This document shows positions 37,950 to 45,392 of a DNA stretch of 64,000 nucleotides, one piece after another. The notes below the pieces were generated by a model. That model was not told where the DNA came from and ran no database searches. It was given only the letters and a program-made list of their open reading frames with translations. Positions within the stretch are counted from its first letter, which is position 1. Each line of letters opens with the position of its first letter. This DNA comes from Planctomycetaceae bacterium (GTDB lineage: Bacteria; Planctomycetota; Planctomycetia; Pirellulales; Pirellulaceae): positions 85,539-149,538 of the forward strand of contig RECD01000100.1 in assembly GCA_007694185.1 (NCBI GenBank). Reading direction: 5' to 3'. A program made the translations under genes and the position numbers.

Positions 37950-38284
37950 GTTCGGGGCGACAAGTTTCGAGCCTGCTAGCGACTTTTCGAATCGGCCGGT
38001 CCGTTCGCTGCTGCACACGTGGGTTGTGACGATGGCTGCGACGGTCGACCTGAGTGGCGCGTCCTTGCGGAAAGTAGCGAGGATGAGCGAAGCGAGCTCT
38101 GGTGCTGATGCAGCGGCTGATCCCGAGGAAACGTCTATGCTCGTCGTCCGGCGCCGCATCCGTTTTGTCGTCCGCCGTCGATCGAACGCCGAAGACTGAA
38201 TCTACGAGACACGATCGTCGCGGGCTGACCAGCCTTCGGATCGTGTCGAGAACCCCTCGACTTTCGTTTGCCGGTTTTTTGAGC
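37950..38284. other. 335-base gap between folK and a small gene
   Basis: No convincing gene. A plus-strand frame (37930-38199) and a minus-strand frame (37921-38301) cross the gap, but neither has a recognisable protein pattern or ribosome site, and the first would overlap folK. The gap is Arg-codon rich in several frames, as expected for GC-rich spacer. Confidence 0.4.
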
Positions 38285-38605
38285 ATGGCCCAAAAAGACA
38301 CCTTCAGGATCGTGACGCGAGCCGCCGACGGTTCTCTGTTGATCCGAGATTATCCGAGTCTCGAACCGCTCATGCACTCCTACCATCAGATCGGGGTGGA
38401 TGATTGCAGCACGGACCTCGGCTTGCGGGGGATGCCGGTCTTTCGCGGCCTGGTCGGGCCGATGCCCGAGGGGAAAAACGTGGTTCGCTACGAAACGGGA
38501 GAAGTCTTCGAGATGCTGACGAAGGAGTGGGGCTTAGCCAAGCCACGGAAACGTCAGCGGGCTCCCGCCGCCAGCGGCTCGAAAAAAGTCGGCGCCTCCA
38601 TCTGA
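38285..38605 (+). CDS. Small hypothetical protein (106 residues)
   Basis: It starts MAQKDTFRIVTRAADGSLLIRDYPS and has a compact mixed core to about residue 85 (MPVFRGLVGPMPEGKNVVRYETGEVFEML) and a basic, probably disordered tail (KPRKRQRAPAASGSKK). No signal peptide or membrane helix. No family recognised; its composition is that of a real cytoplasmic protein. No ribosome site is visible before the ATG. A stem-loop lies 18 bases after the stop. Confidence 0.6.
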   Translation: MAQKDTFRIVTRAADGSLLIRDYPSLEPLMHSYHQIGVDDCSTDLGLRGMPVFRGLVGPMPEGKNVVRYETGEVFEMLTKEWGLAKPRKRQRAPAASGSKKVGASI

Positions 38606-38623
38606 CTCCTCCTCCGTGCCACG

Positions 38624-38640
38624 CTCAGCTCTCGGCTGAG
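38624..38640 (+). terminator. Stem-loop after the 106-residue gene
   Basis: A six-base perfect stem CTCAGC-TCTCG-GCTGAG, 18 bases past the stop codon. No U tract follows, so termination is only a possibility. Confidence 0.35.
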
Positions 38641-38793
38641 ACCGGCTCCTACTGAGTATACATCGGGTTCGTTTCGGAAATCCCGCCGGGTTCTCTTGTG
38701 CGTCCACAACCCGGACCGAACGAGCCAGTCGGACGCGCGTCGCCAGGCTGCTCCGCCTCCAGCAGTCGGATCAGGGTGGCGCGCGATGGGCTC

Positions 38794-38886
38794 GGAGGTT
38801 TCGTTCTCCGGTTGATCCGTGACTGAAGTCGACTCACCCGCGACTTCATCAGCGGATCACTCTCCCAGCCGGGGAGCGAAACCTCC
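38794..38886. repeat. Nested inverted repeat (three paired arms)
   Basis: Outer arms GGAGGTTTCG (38794-38803) and CGAAACCTCC (38877-38886) are perfect ten-base complements. Inside them GATCCG (38814-38819) pairs with CGGATC (38853-38858), and TGAAGTCG (38824-38831) pairs with CGACTTCA (38841-38848) around a nine-base loop. Together they could fold into one long interrupted hairpin. This could be a structured RNA, a palindromic intergenic repeat or a small non-autonomous element; I cannot tell without other copies. Confidence 0.6.
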
Positions 38887-39064
38887 TCCCCCGACCGCGT
38901 TTTGCTTGAGTTAATCGCGGTGGGATCGTCGGCTCCGGCTTCCCAGCCCTTCACGGCTGGCTAAGATAGAAGAAATCGGGTCGCTGGCGCGGCGGTTTTT
39001 CCCGCCTTGCTGTAACTTGTCGGAGCTGCGTGACCGGATGCCTAATGAATGCAGGGATGGCGGG

Positions 39065-40189
39065 ATGAGGACGCAATCGACGACCCGGCACGAACCGTAC
39101 CCTACGTTGACCGCTCACGGCACCGCCGTTCGGGAAACCGACGAGAAGCTGCTGGCCGCCTACAAGCAAACGCTCCAGGGGCACAAGCTGAGCTGGACCG
39201 GTCACTATCACCTGCGAAAGCTGCTCGGGCGGGGTGGCCAAGGCGAGGTCTATCTCAGCGAATACCGGGGGACGGACGAGTTCACCCTGCCGGTTGCGAT
39301 CAAGATTTTTTCACCCGAGCGGTACCCGTCTGCTAGGCGCTACGACGAGGCGATGGTCCGGATCGCCCGGATCGCGGCCCGGATCGCCCTCATCCAGCAT
39401 GACAACGTGCTCGACGTGCAGAACTTCTTCGAGCGCGATCGGATCCGGCTGATGATCATGGAATGGGTCGACGGGTACGATCTCCGTCGACTGGTGATGC
39501 CCGACTGCTTGCGAGCCCTGGAGGGGCGTGTCACGTCGCGACGTTGGCGGTACATCAACGAAGTGATCCTGACCGATGGCCCGGTCCAGTCCCGGTTCAA
39601 GGCAGGCGTTGCCGTCGCCATCGTCCGCGAATGTCTCGGCGCCTTGGCTGCCTTGCATCGCGAAGGGATCGTTCACGGCGACGTCAAGCCCGCGAACATC
39701 ATGCTGAAACGAACCGGACACGCCAAACTGATCGACATGGGTTCGGCGCTCGATTTCAACAATCCCCCCCGCGATCGGGATTGCACACCACTCTATGCGG
39801 CCCCCGAATTGCTCGAAAATAACGAGATTTCGCCACGCAGCGACCTGGCCAGTGCCGGATACGTGTTGATCGAGTTGCTCAGCGGTCAGAATCCCTTTGC
39901 CGGTAACCTTAATTTTCGCGAGCTGCTCGAAGCCAAACGTGAATTGCCCCATCGGCTCGATCAACTGTTGCCCGACGAGGTGCTGCGCAACGAATTGTTG
40001 ATGAACTTTCTCCGCGGCTTGATCGCTCCCGATCCGAACCGGCGATTTCCGAGCGCCGAGGCAGCTGAGTTGGTCGACCAGGGTGCCGCCGCATTCCAGC
40101 GCCAATTGATCATGGGTAACATGGCGACGGAATACGACAACGACATCCGCGTCTGGCTTGAAGAATTACGGCATCTTGAGATCGGTTGA
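39065..40189 (+). CDS. Hanks-type Ser/Thr protein kinase with altered HRD and DFG motifs
   Basis: 374 residues from ATG at 39065 (an ATG at 39038 and a TTG at 39017 are in frame). Kinase landmarks: glycine loop GRGGQGEVYL (about 55-64), VAIK with Lys80, catalytic loop HGDVKPANIM (about 204-213), metal loop DMG (224-226), APE (246-248) and the later DLASAGYVLIELLSG. The HRD Arg is Gly and DFG is DMG; the catalytic Asp, Lys and Asn remain, so activity is plausible and no longer tied to activation-loop phosphorylation through HRD-Arg. No membrane segment or sensor domain is present, so it is cytoplasmic. Confidence 0.92.
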   Translation: MRTQSTTRHEPYPTLTAHGTAVRETDEKLLAAYKQTLQGHKLSWTGHYHLRKLLGRGGQGEVYLSEYRGTDEFTLPVAIKIFSPERYPSARRYDEAMVRIARIAARIALIQHDNVLDVQNFFERDRIRLMIMEWVDGYDLRRLVMPDCLRALEGRVTSRRWRYINEVILTDGPVQSRFKAGVAVAIVRECLGALAALHREGIVHGDVKPANIMLKRTGHAKLIDMGSALDFNNPPRDRDCTPLYAAPELLENNEISPRSDLASAGYVLIELLSGQNPFAGNLNFRELLEAKRELPHRLDQLLPDEVLRNELLMNFLRGLIAPDPNRRFPSAEAAELVDQGAAAFQRQLIMGNMATEYDNDIRVWLEELRHLEIG

Positions 40190-40197
40190 CCGCACAG

Positions 40198-40995
40198 ATG
40201 GAAGCTCAGCATTTGGACGTGGCGATCTCGGCCGCCAAGGCCGGCGCGGCGGAATTGATGGCCCGACGCGACAACCGGATTGTCTCCGAAAAGGCCCCCC
40301 GAGATCTGGTGACCGACGCCGACGTCGCGGCGCAAAAGGCGATCCGACGTGTTCTTGAAGAGGCTTACCCGGGCTACGCCTTTGTGGGTGAGGAGCAGGG
40401 TGAAAACGATCCCCCGGCGGCGGTCCGACGCGGTGATCCCGACGCGCCGCCCTGTTGGGTTGTTGATCCGCTCGATGGGACCGTCAATTTCGTTCACCGG
40501 CTGCAGAACTTCGCCGTGTCGATCGGCCTGTTTGCCGCCGGACGGCTCCAGCTAGGTGTCGTTTACGATCCGGTATACGAGGAACTCTTTGCGGCCAGGG
40601 AAGGTGCTCCGGCGACCTGCAACGGTCGGGTCATGAAACCGAGCGGCTGCGAGCGGATGGATGAAGCCCTGATCGCTTGCAGTTTTCCGGCCGGGATCGA
40701 TCGGCACGCCCCGGCGATCACTCAGTTCGTGAACGTGCTCGAGAATTGTCGCGCCCTGCGTCGACTCGGTTCCTGTGCCTTGAATCTCTGTTACGTCGCC
40801 GACGGTCGACTCGATGGCTACTGGGCCACCTGTGTCCAGTCGTGGGATGCCGCTGCGGGAGCGGTGATCTGCCGCCAAGCCGGTGCGGTGATCAACGGTT
40901 ATGATGGCGGGCCGTTGGACGAGTGGTCACCGAAGTTCGCCGCGACGTCGACCGCCGGTCTGAACCGTCGGCTGACGGGCTTGCTGCAAGCCTGA
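40198..40995 (+). CDS. Inositol monophosphatase family protein
   Basis: 265 residues. The lithium-sensitive phosphatase motifs are complete: FVGEEQG (metal Glu), WVVDPLDGTVNFVHRL (DxxDGT) and SWDAAAGAVICRQAGA (WDxAAG). It dephosphorylates inositol-1-phosphate or related sugar or nucleotide phosphates (SuhB, CysQ and HisN are relatives). A TTG at 40186 overlaps the kinase stop as TTGA and would add four residues; the ATG at 40198 is chosen. Probably co-transcribed with the kinase. Confidence 0.92.
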   Translation: MEAQHLDVAISAAKAGAAELMARRDNRIVSEKAPRDLVTDADVAAQKAIRRVLEEAYPGYAFVGEEQGENDPPAAVRRGDPDAPPCWVVDPLDGTVNFVHRLQNFAVSIGLFAAGRLQLGVVYDPVYEELFAAREGAPATCNGRVMKPSGCERMDEALIACSFPAGIDRHAPAITQFVNVLENCRALRRLGSCALNLCYVADGRLDGYWATCVQSWDAAAGAVICRQAGAVINGYDGGPLDEWSPKFAATSTAGLNRRLTGLLQA

Positions 40996-41061
40996 GTCCG
41001 CTCCATCCTCACCGGATCGCCCCTGTTTTTCCTCCCCCTGCTTACCGAACGCCTGCTGATC

Positions 41062-41478
41062 ATGCCTGCTGCTACCGGTTCATCCGACGCCTCCACTGAA
41101 GTTCTGACCGCCACCCAAGCCTTGCTCGAGGCGATTTTTCGCGGAGATTGGGAGACGTACACCCGCCTGTGTGCCGAGGATATCACGGCGATCGAGCCCG
41201 AGGCACGCGGCCACCTGGTTCAAGGGCTCGCTTTTCATCAGACCTATTTTCCTGCTCAGCCCAGGGACCCGCAGACCGAATCGCTGCCGACGATCACGAT
41301 CAGCAGCCCCCATATCCGGATCCTCGGCGACGCCGCGGTGATCGCCTACGTGAGGTTGGTGCAGTCGGTTGACCCGCTCGGCGAGATCGTAACGTCGGCG
41401 ACCGAGGAAACCCGGGTTTGGCAACGCGTCTCCGGCGGTTGGAAACACGTTCACTTCCATCGTTCGCCGATCGTTTGA
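41062..41478 (+). CDS. Standalone CaMKII association-domain (SnoaL-like) protein
   Basis: 138 residues, almost all of it a cone-shaped SnoaL-like fold closest to the association domain of calcium/calmodulin kinase II. The pattern is close along its length: ALLEAIFRGDWETYTRLCAE, ITAIEPEARGHLVQGLAFH, PHIRILGDAAVIAYVRL, TEETRVWQRVSGGWKHVHFH. In animals this domain assembles CaMKII into rings of 12 or 14; bacterial versions stand alone and have no assigned role. The gene lies 66 bases after the phosphatase gene and less than 1 kb after a Ser/Thr kinase gene, and is followed after four bases by glcE. Confidence 0.9.
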   Translation: MPAATGSSDASTEVLTATQALLEAIFRGDWETYTRLCAEDITAIEPEARGHLVQGLAFHQTYFPAQPRDPQTESLPTITISSPHIRILGDAAVIAYVRLVQSVDPLGEIVTSATEETRVWQRVSGGWKHVHFHRSPIV

Positions 41479-41482
41479 TTCG

Positions 41483-42586
41483 ATGTCCGATCCCGAAGTC
41501 ATCCGACCGACGAGCATCGAGGAATTGGTCCGGGCGGTCCATGACCGGCCGCGTCTGCACGTCGTCGGGGCCGGCACCAAATCGGCTATGTCGGCACCAC
41601 GGGGCGATGCCGTCCGCTGCGAATTGACTCAACTGACGGGCGTCATCGATCACCAACCTTCCGAATTCCTGATCACGGCCTTTGCCGGGACTCCGATCTC
41701 GCAACTCCAGGAAACCCTTCGGCAACACGGCCAGTATTTCCCCTTCGATCCGCCGTTGGTCGACGCCGGGGCGACGATCGGCGGGACGCTGGCGGCCGGC
41801 CTGAGCGGGCCCGGACGGATGCGGCATGGCGGCGTTCGTGATTTCGTGATGGGGGCTCGGTTCGTCGACGGGCTGGCCCGGGTCGTGACGGCCGGCGGTC
41901 GTGTGGTCAAGAACGCGGCCGGCTACGACCTGCCAAAACTGCTGGTCGGCAGCTGCGGCTATCTCGGTGCGATCGTCGAGCTGACGTTGAAGGTGTTCCC
42001 GCAACCGGTGTGCGACCGAACCCTGCGGGTAGAGACGGGCGATTTCTGTTCGGCACTGCGGTTGCAGACCGCGCTGGCCCGCTCCCCGATCGAATTGACC
42101 GCAGTCGACATCGAGCCGACTGCCACCCTCTGGGTTCGCTTCGAGGCGGAGGAATCGGCGATCGACGCTATCGCCCAACGCATCGTCGACATGGCTGAGC
42201 GGTTGATTTCGGGCGTATCCGTGAGTGTTTGTGAAGACCCCGCGGCCGTTTGGAACCCACTGCTGGACGGCTCTTGGGCCGGCTCGGACGATTCCTGGGT
42301 GCGCGTTCCGGTCTCACCCGGCGATTTGGAAAAACTCGAGGCGGAGCTGGCCGAGGCGATCGTGCCGCGACGTTACAGCGTCGCTGGCAACCTCGCCTGG
42401 GTCCGCTGGCCCGCCTCCCGCCCGCTGGAACAACTCGACGAACGCCTGCGTCATCTCGGCCTGGGCGGCTCCGTCCTGACGGGTGGCTCGCCTCGCTTCC
42501 GTTTGGGATGCCGGGGAAATGCCTCGATGATCCGCCGCATCAAACATGCCCTCGATCCCGACGACAAGTTCGTCGGGTTTGCCTAA
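41483..42586 (+). CDS. glcE: Glycolate oxidase FAD-binding subunit GlcE
   Basis: 367 residues, the usual GlcE length. The FAD-binding (PCMH-type) domain is at about 10-185: VVGAGTKSA, ATIGGTLAAGLSGPGRMRHGGVRDFVMGARFVDG and the motif VKNAAGYDLPKLLVGSCGYLGAI. GlcE works with GlcD and GlcF to oxidise glycolate to glyoxylate at the membrane. Only glcE and glcF are here; a GlcD must be encoded elsewhere or be replaced. It overlaps nothing and is 23 bases before glcF. Confidence 0.94.
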   Translation: MSDPEVIRPTSIEELVRAVHDRPRLHVVGAGTKSAMSAPRGDAVRCELTQLTGVIDHQPSEFLITAFAGTPISQLQETLRQHGQYFPFDPPLVDAGATIGGTLAAGLSGPGRMRHGGVRDFVMGARFVDGLARVVTAGGRVVKNAAGYDLPKLLVGSCGYLGAIVELTLKVFPQPVCDRTLRVETGDFCSALRLQTALARSPIELTAVDIEPTATLWVRFEAEESAIDAIAQRIVDMAERLISGVSVSVCEDPAAVWNPLLDGSWAGSDDSWVRVPVSPGDLEKLEAELAEAIVPRRYSVAGNLAWVRWPASRPLEQLDERLRHLGLGGSVLTGGSPRFRLGCRGNASMIRRIKHALDPDDKFVGFA

Positions 42587-42609
42587 CGCCGGTAATCCTG
42601 TTCCGAATC

Positions 42610-43893
42610 ATGTTGCATCGCATCCCCACTCAGACGCTCGGGCCACGCGGCGAAACGATGGCCGAAGCGGTTACCCGCTGCGTCCATTGCGGGTTTTGCT
42701 TACCGACCTGCCCGACTTACGACCTGCTGGGGGACGAAGCCGATTCTCCCCGAGGACGGATCTTCTTGATGAAAGAGGTCCTCGAAGGGAATTTGCCGGC
42801 TGAACAGGCCGCTCCTCACATCGATCGATGTCTCGGCTGCGTCTCCTGCCAAACCAGTTGCCCTTCGGGAGTTCCCTACGGCGACCTGATCAGTTCCTAC
42901 CGGGCGTCCCACCAGGTCGTGACCTCCCGCAGCCTCTTCGCCCGAATTCGCCGCCGGATCGCATCGTGGACGGTGCCCTATCCGCGCCGATTCGCGTGGG
43001 CGATGCGATTGGGAATTTGGTCGGGAAGGCTGACGGCGCTCGCGCCCAAGGGGCTGCGTCCCCTGGTCGAACTGTTGCCCGCTTCCCTCCCCGATCCCGA
43101 ACCGCCTCCGGAAATCTCGGCGGCCGTCGGGACCGCCCGTACGGAGGTCATGCTGCACATCGGCTGTGCCGCACAGGTGCTCAATCCGAGTATCACCAGC
43201 GCGGCGATTCGGGTGATGAACCAAGCCGGCGTGACCGTCCGGGTGCCACGAGATCAAGTCTGCTGCGGTGCGTTGCATTGGCACATCGGCAGCGCCGACC
43301 GAGCGGCGAAATTGGCCACGCGAAACCTGGCCGCGTTTGGCGATGCCGATGTGCCGATCGTGACGACCGCCGCGGGCTGCGGCAGCGGCATGCACGAATA
43401 CGCGTTGATCCTCAAGGGCGAGCCGCAAGAATCACGTGGCGCCGATTTTGCTCACCGCGTGACCGATTTCAGCGTCTTGCTGGAGCGGTTCGAATTGCCA
43501 CCGATGGCGACTTCGCGGCCCATCCGCATCGCCTATCACGACGCCTGTCACTTGGCCCACGCGCAGCGGGTGCGGCAGCCCCCACGCGACCTGTTGCTGC
43601 GGATCGAAGGCGTGACGCTCGTCGAACTGGTTGATCCCGAATTCTGCTGCGGCTCGGCGGGCACCTACAACATCGACCAACCCGAAATCGCCGCGCAACT
43701 GGGGCGTCGCAAAGCTCAGGCGATCATCGATTCCGATTGCGAAGCCGTCGCCTTGGGAAATATCGGCTGCCAGGTCCAGATCGAGCAGCACCTGCGTCAG
43801 CTCGGCAGTTCGATCCCGGTACTGCACGTCGCGCAGATCCTCGATCTCGCCCTGCAGGGCCGCCTGGAATCGATCACGCCAGCAATTCCTTGA
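42610..43893 (+). CDS. glcF: Glycolate oxidase iron-sulfur subunit GlcF
   Basis: 427 residues from ATG at 42610. Two [4Fe-4S] motifs lie at the N-terminus (CVHCGFCLPTC and CLGCVSCQTSC), followed by two CCG domains: CCGALHWHIG after QVCCG, and FCCGSAGTYNIDQPE. It passes electrons from GlcD/E to the quinone pool. Its last 20 bases overlap the end of the convergent DUF1501 gene. Confidence 0.94.
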   Translation: MLHRIPTQTLGPRGETMAEAVTRCVHCGFCLPTCPTYDLLGDEADSPRGRIFLMKEVLEGNLPAEQAAPHIDRCLGCVSCQTSCPSGVPYGDLISSYRASHQVVTSRSLFARIRRRIASWTVPYPRRFAWAMRLGIWSGRLTALAPKGLRPLVELLPASLPDPEPPPEISAAVGTARTEVMLHIGCAAQVLNPSITSAAIRVMNQAGVTVRVPRDQVCCGALHWHIGSADRAAKLATRNLAAFGDADVPIVTTAAGCGSGMHEYALILKGEPQESRGADFAHRVTDFSVLLERFELPPMATSRPIRIAYHDACHLAHAQRVRQPPRDLLLRIEGVTLVELVDPEFCCGSAGTYNIDQPEIAAQLGRRKAQAIIDSDCEAVALGNIGCQVQIEQHLRQLGSSIPVLHVAQILDLALQGRLESITPAIP

Positions 43894-45289
43894 CCAGCCT
43901 GCCGTGAATGTCGGTCAGCCGGAAGTCGCGGCCGGCGTAGCGATAAGTCAACCGCTCGTGATCGAATCCCATCAGGTGCAGCAGCGTCGCGTGCAGGTCG
44001 TGTACGTGGACGCGATCTTCGACCGCCTTGAAGCCGAACTCGTCCGTCGCCCCGTGGACATGCCCGCCACGTACCCCACCGCCGGCGAGCCACATGCTGA
44101 AGCCCCAATGGTTGTGGTCACGGCCGTTGATCTTGCCGGCGTTGGCCCCGTCTTTGGGCAATTCGACCGTGGGGGTCCGGCCGAATTCGCCGCCCCAGAT
44201 GATCAGCGTGTCTTCGAACAAACCCCGTTCCTTCAGGTCGGTGATCAGTTGCGCGATCGCGGCGTCGCATTGCCCGGCGAGGCGGCGGTGGTTGACCTCG
44301 ATGTCATCGTGGTTGTCCCAGGGTTGTCCCGCGCCGTGCCAAACTTGAACGAACCGAACGCCCCGCTCCAGCAACCGCCGCGCGATCAGCAGTTGCCGAG
44401 CCTGAACGCCGGGGCCGTAAGCGTCGAGCGTCGCCTGAGATTCGCGGGAAACGTCGAAGGCTTCGGCCGCTTCCGATTGCATCCGGTAGGCAAGTTCGAA
44501 CGACTGAATCCGAGACTCCAATTGGGGATCGTCGTCCCGGGCCTGCTGATGCAACCGATTGAGCGATTGGATCAGATCGAGTTGCCTGCGTTGATCGCCC
44601 GTTTCGACCCGCCGGTTCTCGATGAACTCGATCAGCTTGTCGATCGATTGGTGCTGGGTGTCGATGTAGGTCCCCTGAAAGATCCCCGGCAAGAAACCGG
44701 CTTGCCAGTTTTGCGATTCTTGAATCGGGTAACCACCGGGGCACATCGCGATGAAGGCCGGCAGGTTTTGGTTCTCCGTCCCCAAGCCGTAGGTCAACCA
44801 CGAGCCCATGCTGGGGCGAACCTGTCGGGCTTCGCCGGTGTTCATCAACAACAGCGACGGTTCATGATTCGGGACGTTGGCGTGCATCGATCGGATCACG
44901 CACAGGTCGTCGGCGTGGCGTCCGAGGTTCTCGAACAGTTCGCTGATCTCGATGCCACTTGCCCCGTGCTTTTTGAACTTGAACGTCGACGGAAAGACCG
45001 CTCCCGTTTTGCGTTCGGTCCGAGGCGTTTCGCCTGGCAACGGTTGACCGGCGTACTTTTCAAGCGAGGGTTTCGGGTCGAACGTGTCGACGTGACTCGG
45101 GCCGCCGTTAGCGAAGATGTGGATCACCCGTTTCGCTTTCGGGGCGTAATGCGGCTGCTTCGGCAACAGCGGATTGACCCCCGCCGTTTCCGCCGGAGCC
45201 TGTCCGGCGATCAGCGGTTGCATCGCCAAAGCGGCCATCCCCATCCCGGACCGGGACAACCATTCACGACGGCTCAGTGGCGGAAACAT
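43874..45289 (-). CDS. DUF1501 domain-containing protein, Tat-exported
   Basis: 471 residues. A twin-arginine signal (SRREWLSRSGMGMAALAM) is followed by the DUF1501 core: VIHIFANGGPSHVDTFDPKP, GEARQVRPSMGSW, VWHGAGQPWDNHDDIEVNH, LIIWGGEFGRTPTVE, and GRDHNHWGFSMWLAGGGVRGG. The domain resembles the alkaline phosphatase/sulfatase superfamily in its His/Asp pattern. In planctomycetes it is almost always paired with a DUF1549/DUF1553 cytochrome, as here (103 bases downstream of it). The role is unknown; degradation of complex carbon outside the cytoplasm is often suggested. Confidence 0.92.
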   Translation of the reverse strand: MFPPLSRREWLSRSGMGMAALAMQPLIAGQAPAETAGVNPLLPKQPHYAPKAKRVIHIFANGGPSHVDTFDPKPSLEKYAGQPLPGETPRTERKTGAVFPSTFKFKKHGASGIEISELFENLGRHADDLCVIRSMHANVPNHEPSLLLMNTGEARQVRPSMGSWLTYGLGTENQNLPAFIAMCPGGYPIQESQNWQAGFLPGIFQGTYIDTQHQSIDKLIEFIENRRVETGDQRRQLDLIQSLNRLHQQARDDDPQLESRIQSFELAYRMQSEAAEAFDVSRESQATLDAYGPGVQARQLLIARRLLERGVRFVQVWHGAGQPWDNHDDIEVNHRRLAGQCDAAIAQLITDLKERGLFEDTLIIWGGEFGRTPTVELPKDGANAGKINGRDHNHWGFSMWLAGGGVRGGHVHGATDEFGFKAVEDRVHVHDLHATLLHLMGFDHERLTYRYAGRDFRLTDIHGRLVKELLA

Positions 45290-45392
45290 CTTCGAACCTC
45301 AGGCTGGACGACAAAACGGTAAAGGACGGGTGATAAACCATGGATCCGTTTGGGGGCGTACCGAGCCGGACCGATCTTCGATCCGGCCGAAA

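Larger units (their letters stand above)
38606..39064. other. Gene-free interval of about 459 bases
   Basis: No coding pattern on either strand. It holds a stem-loop at 38624-38640, a nested inverted repeat at 38794-38886, a small hairpin CAGCC-CTTCAC-GGCTG near 38944-38959, and GGCGG-TTTTTC-CCGCC shortly before the kinase gene. This density of dyads is the highest between genes in the window. Confidence 0.5.

Noticed and set aside
37930..38199. An 89-codon plus-strand frame after folK
   Set aside because: It overlaps the folK end, has no ribosome site, and its translation shows no fold pattern; kept as a gap.
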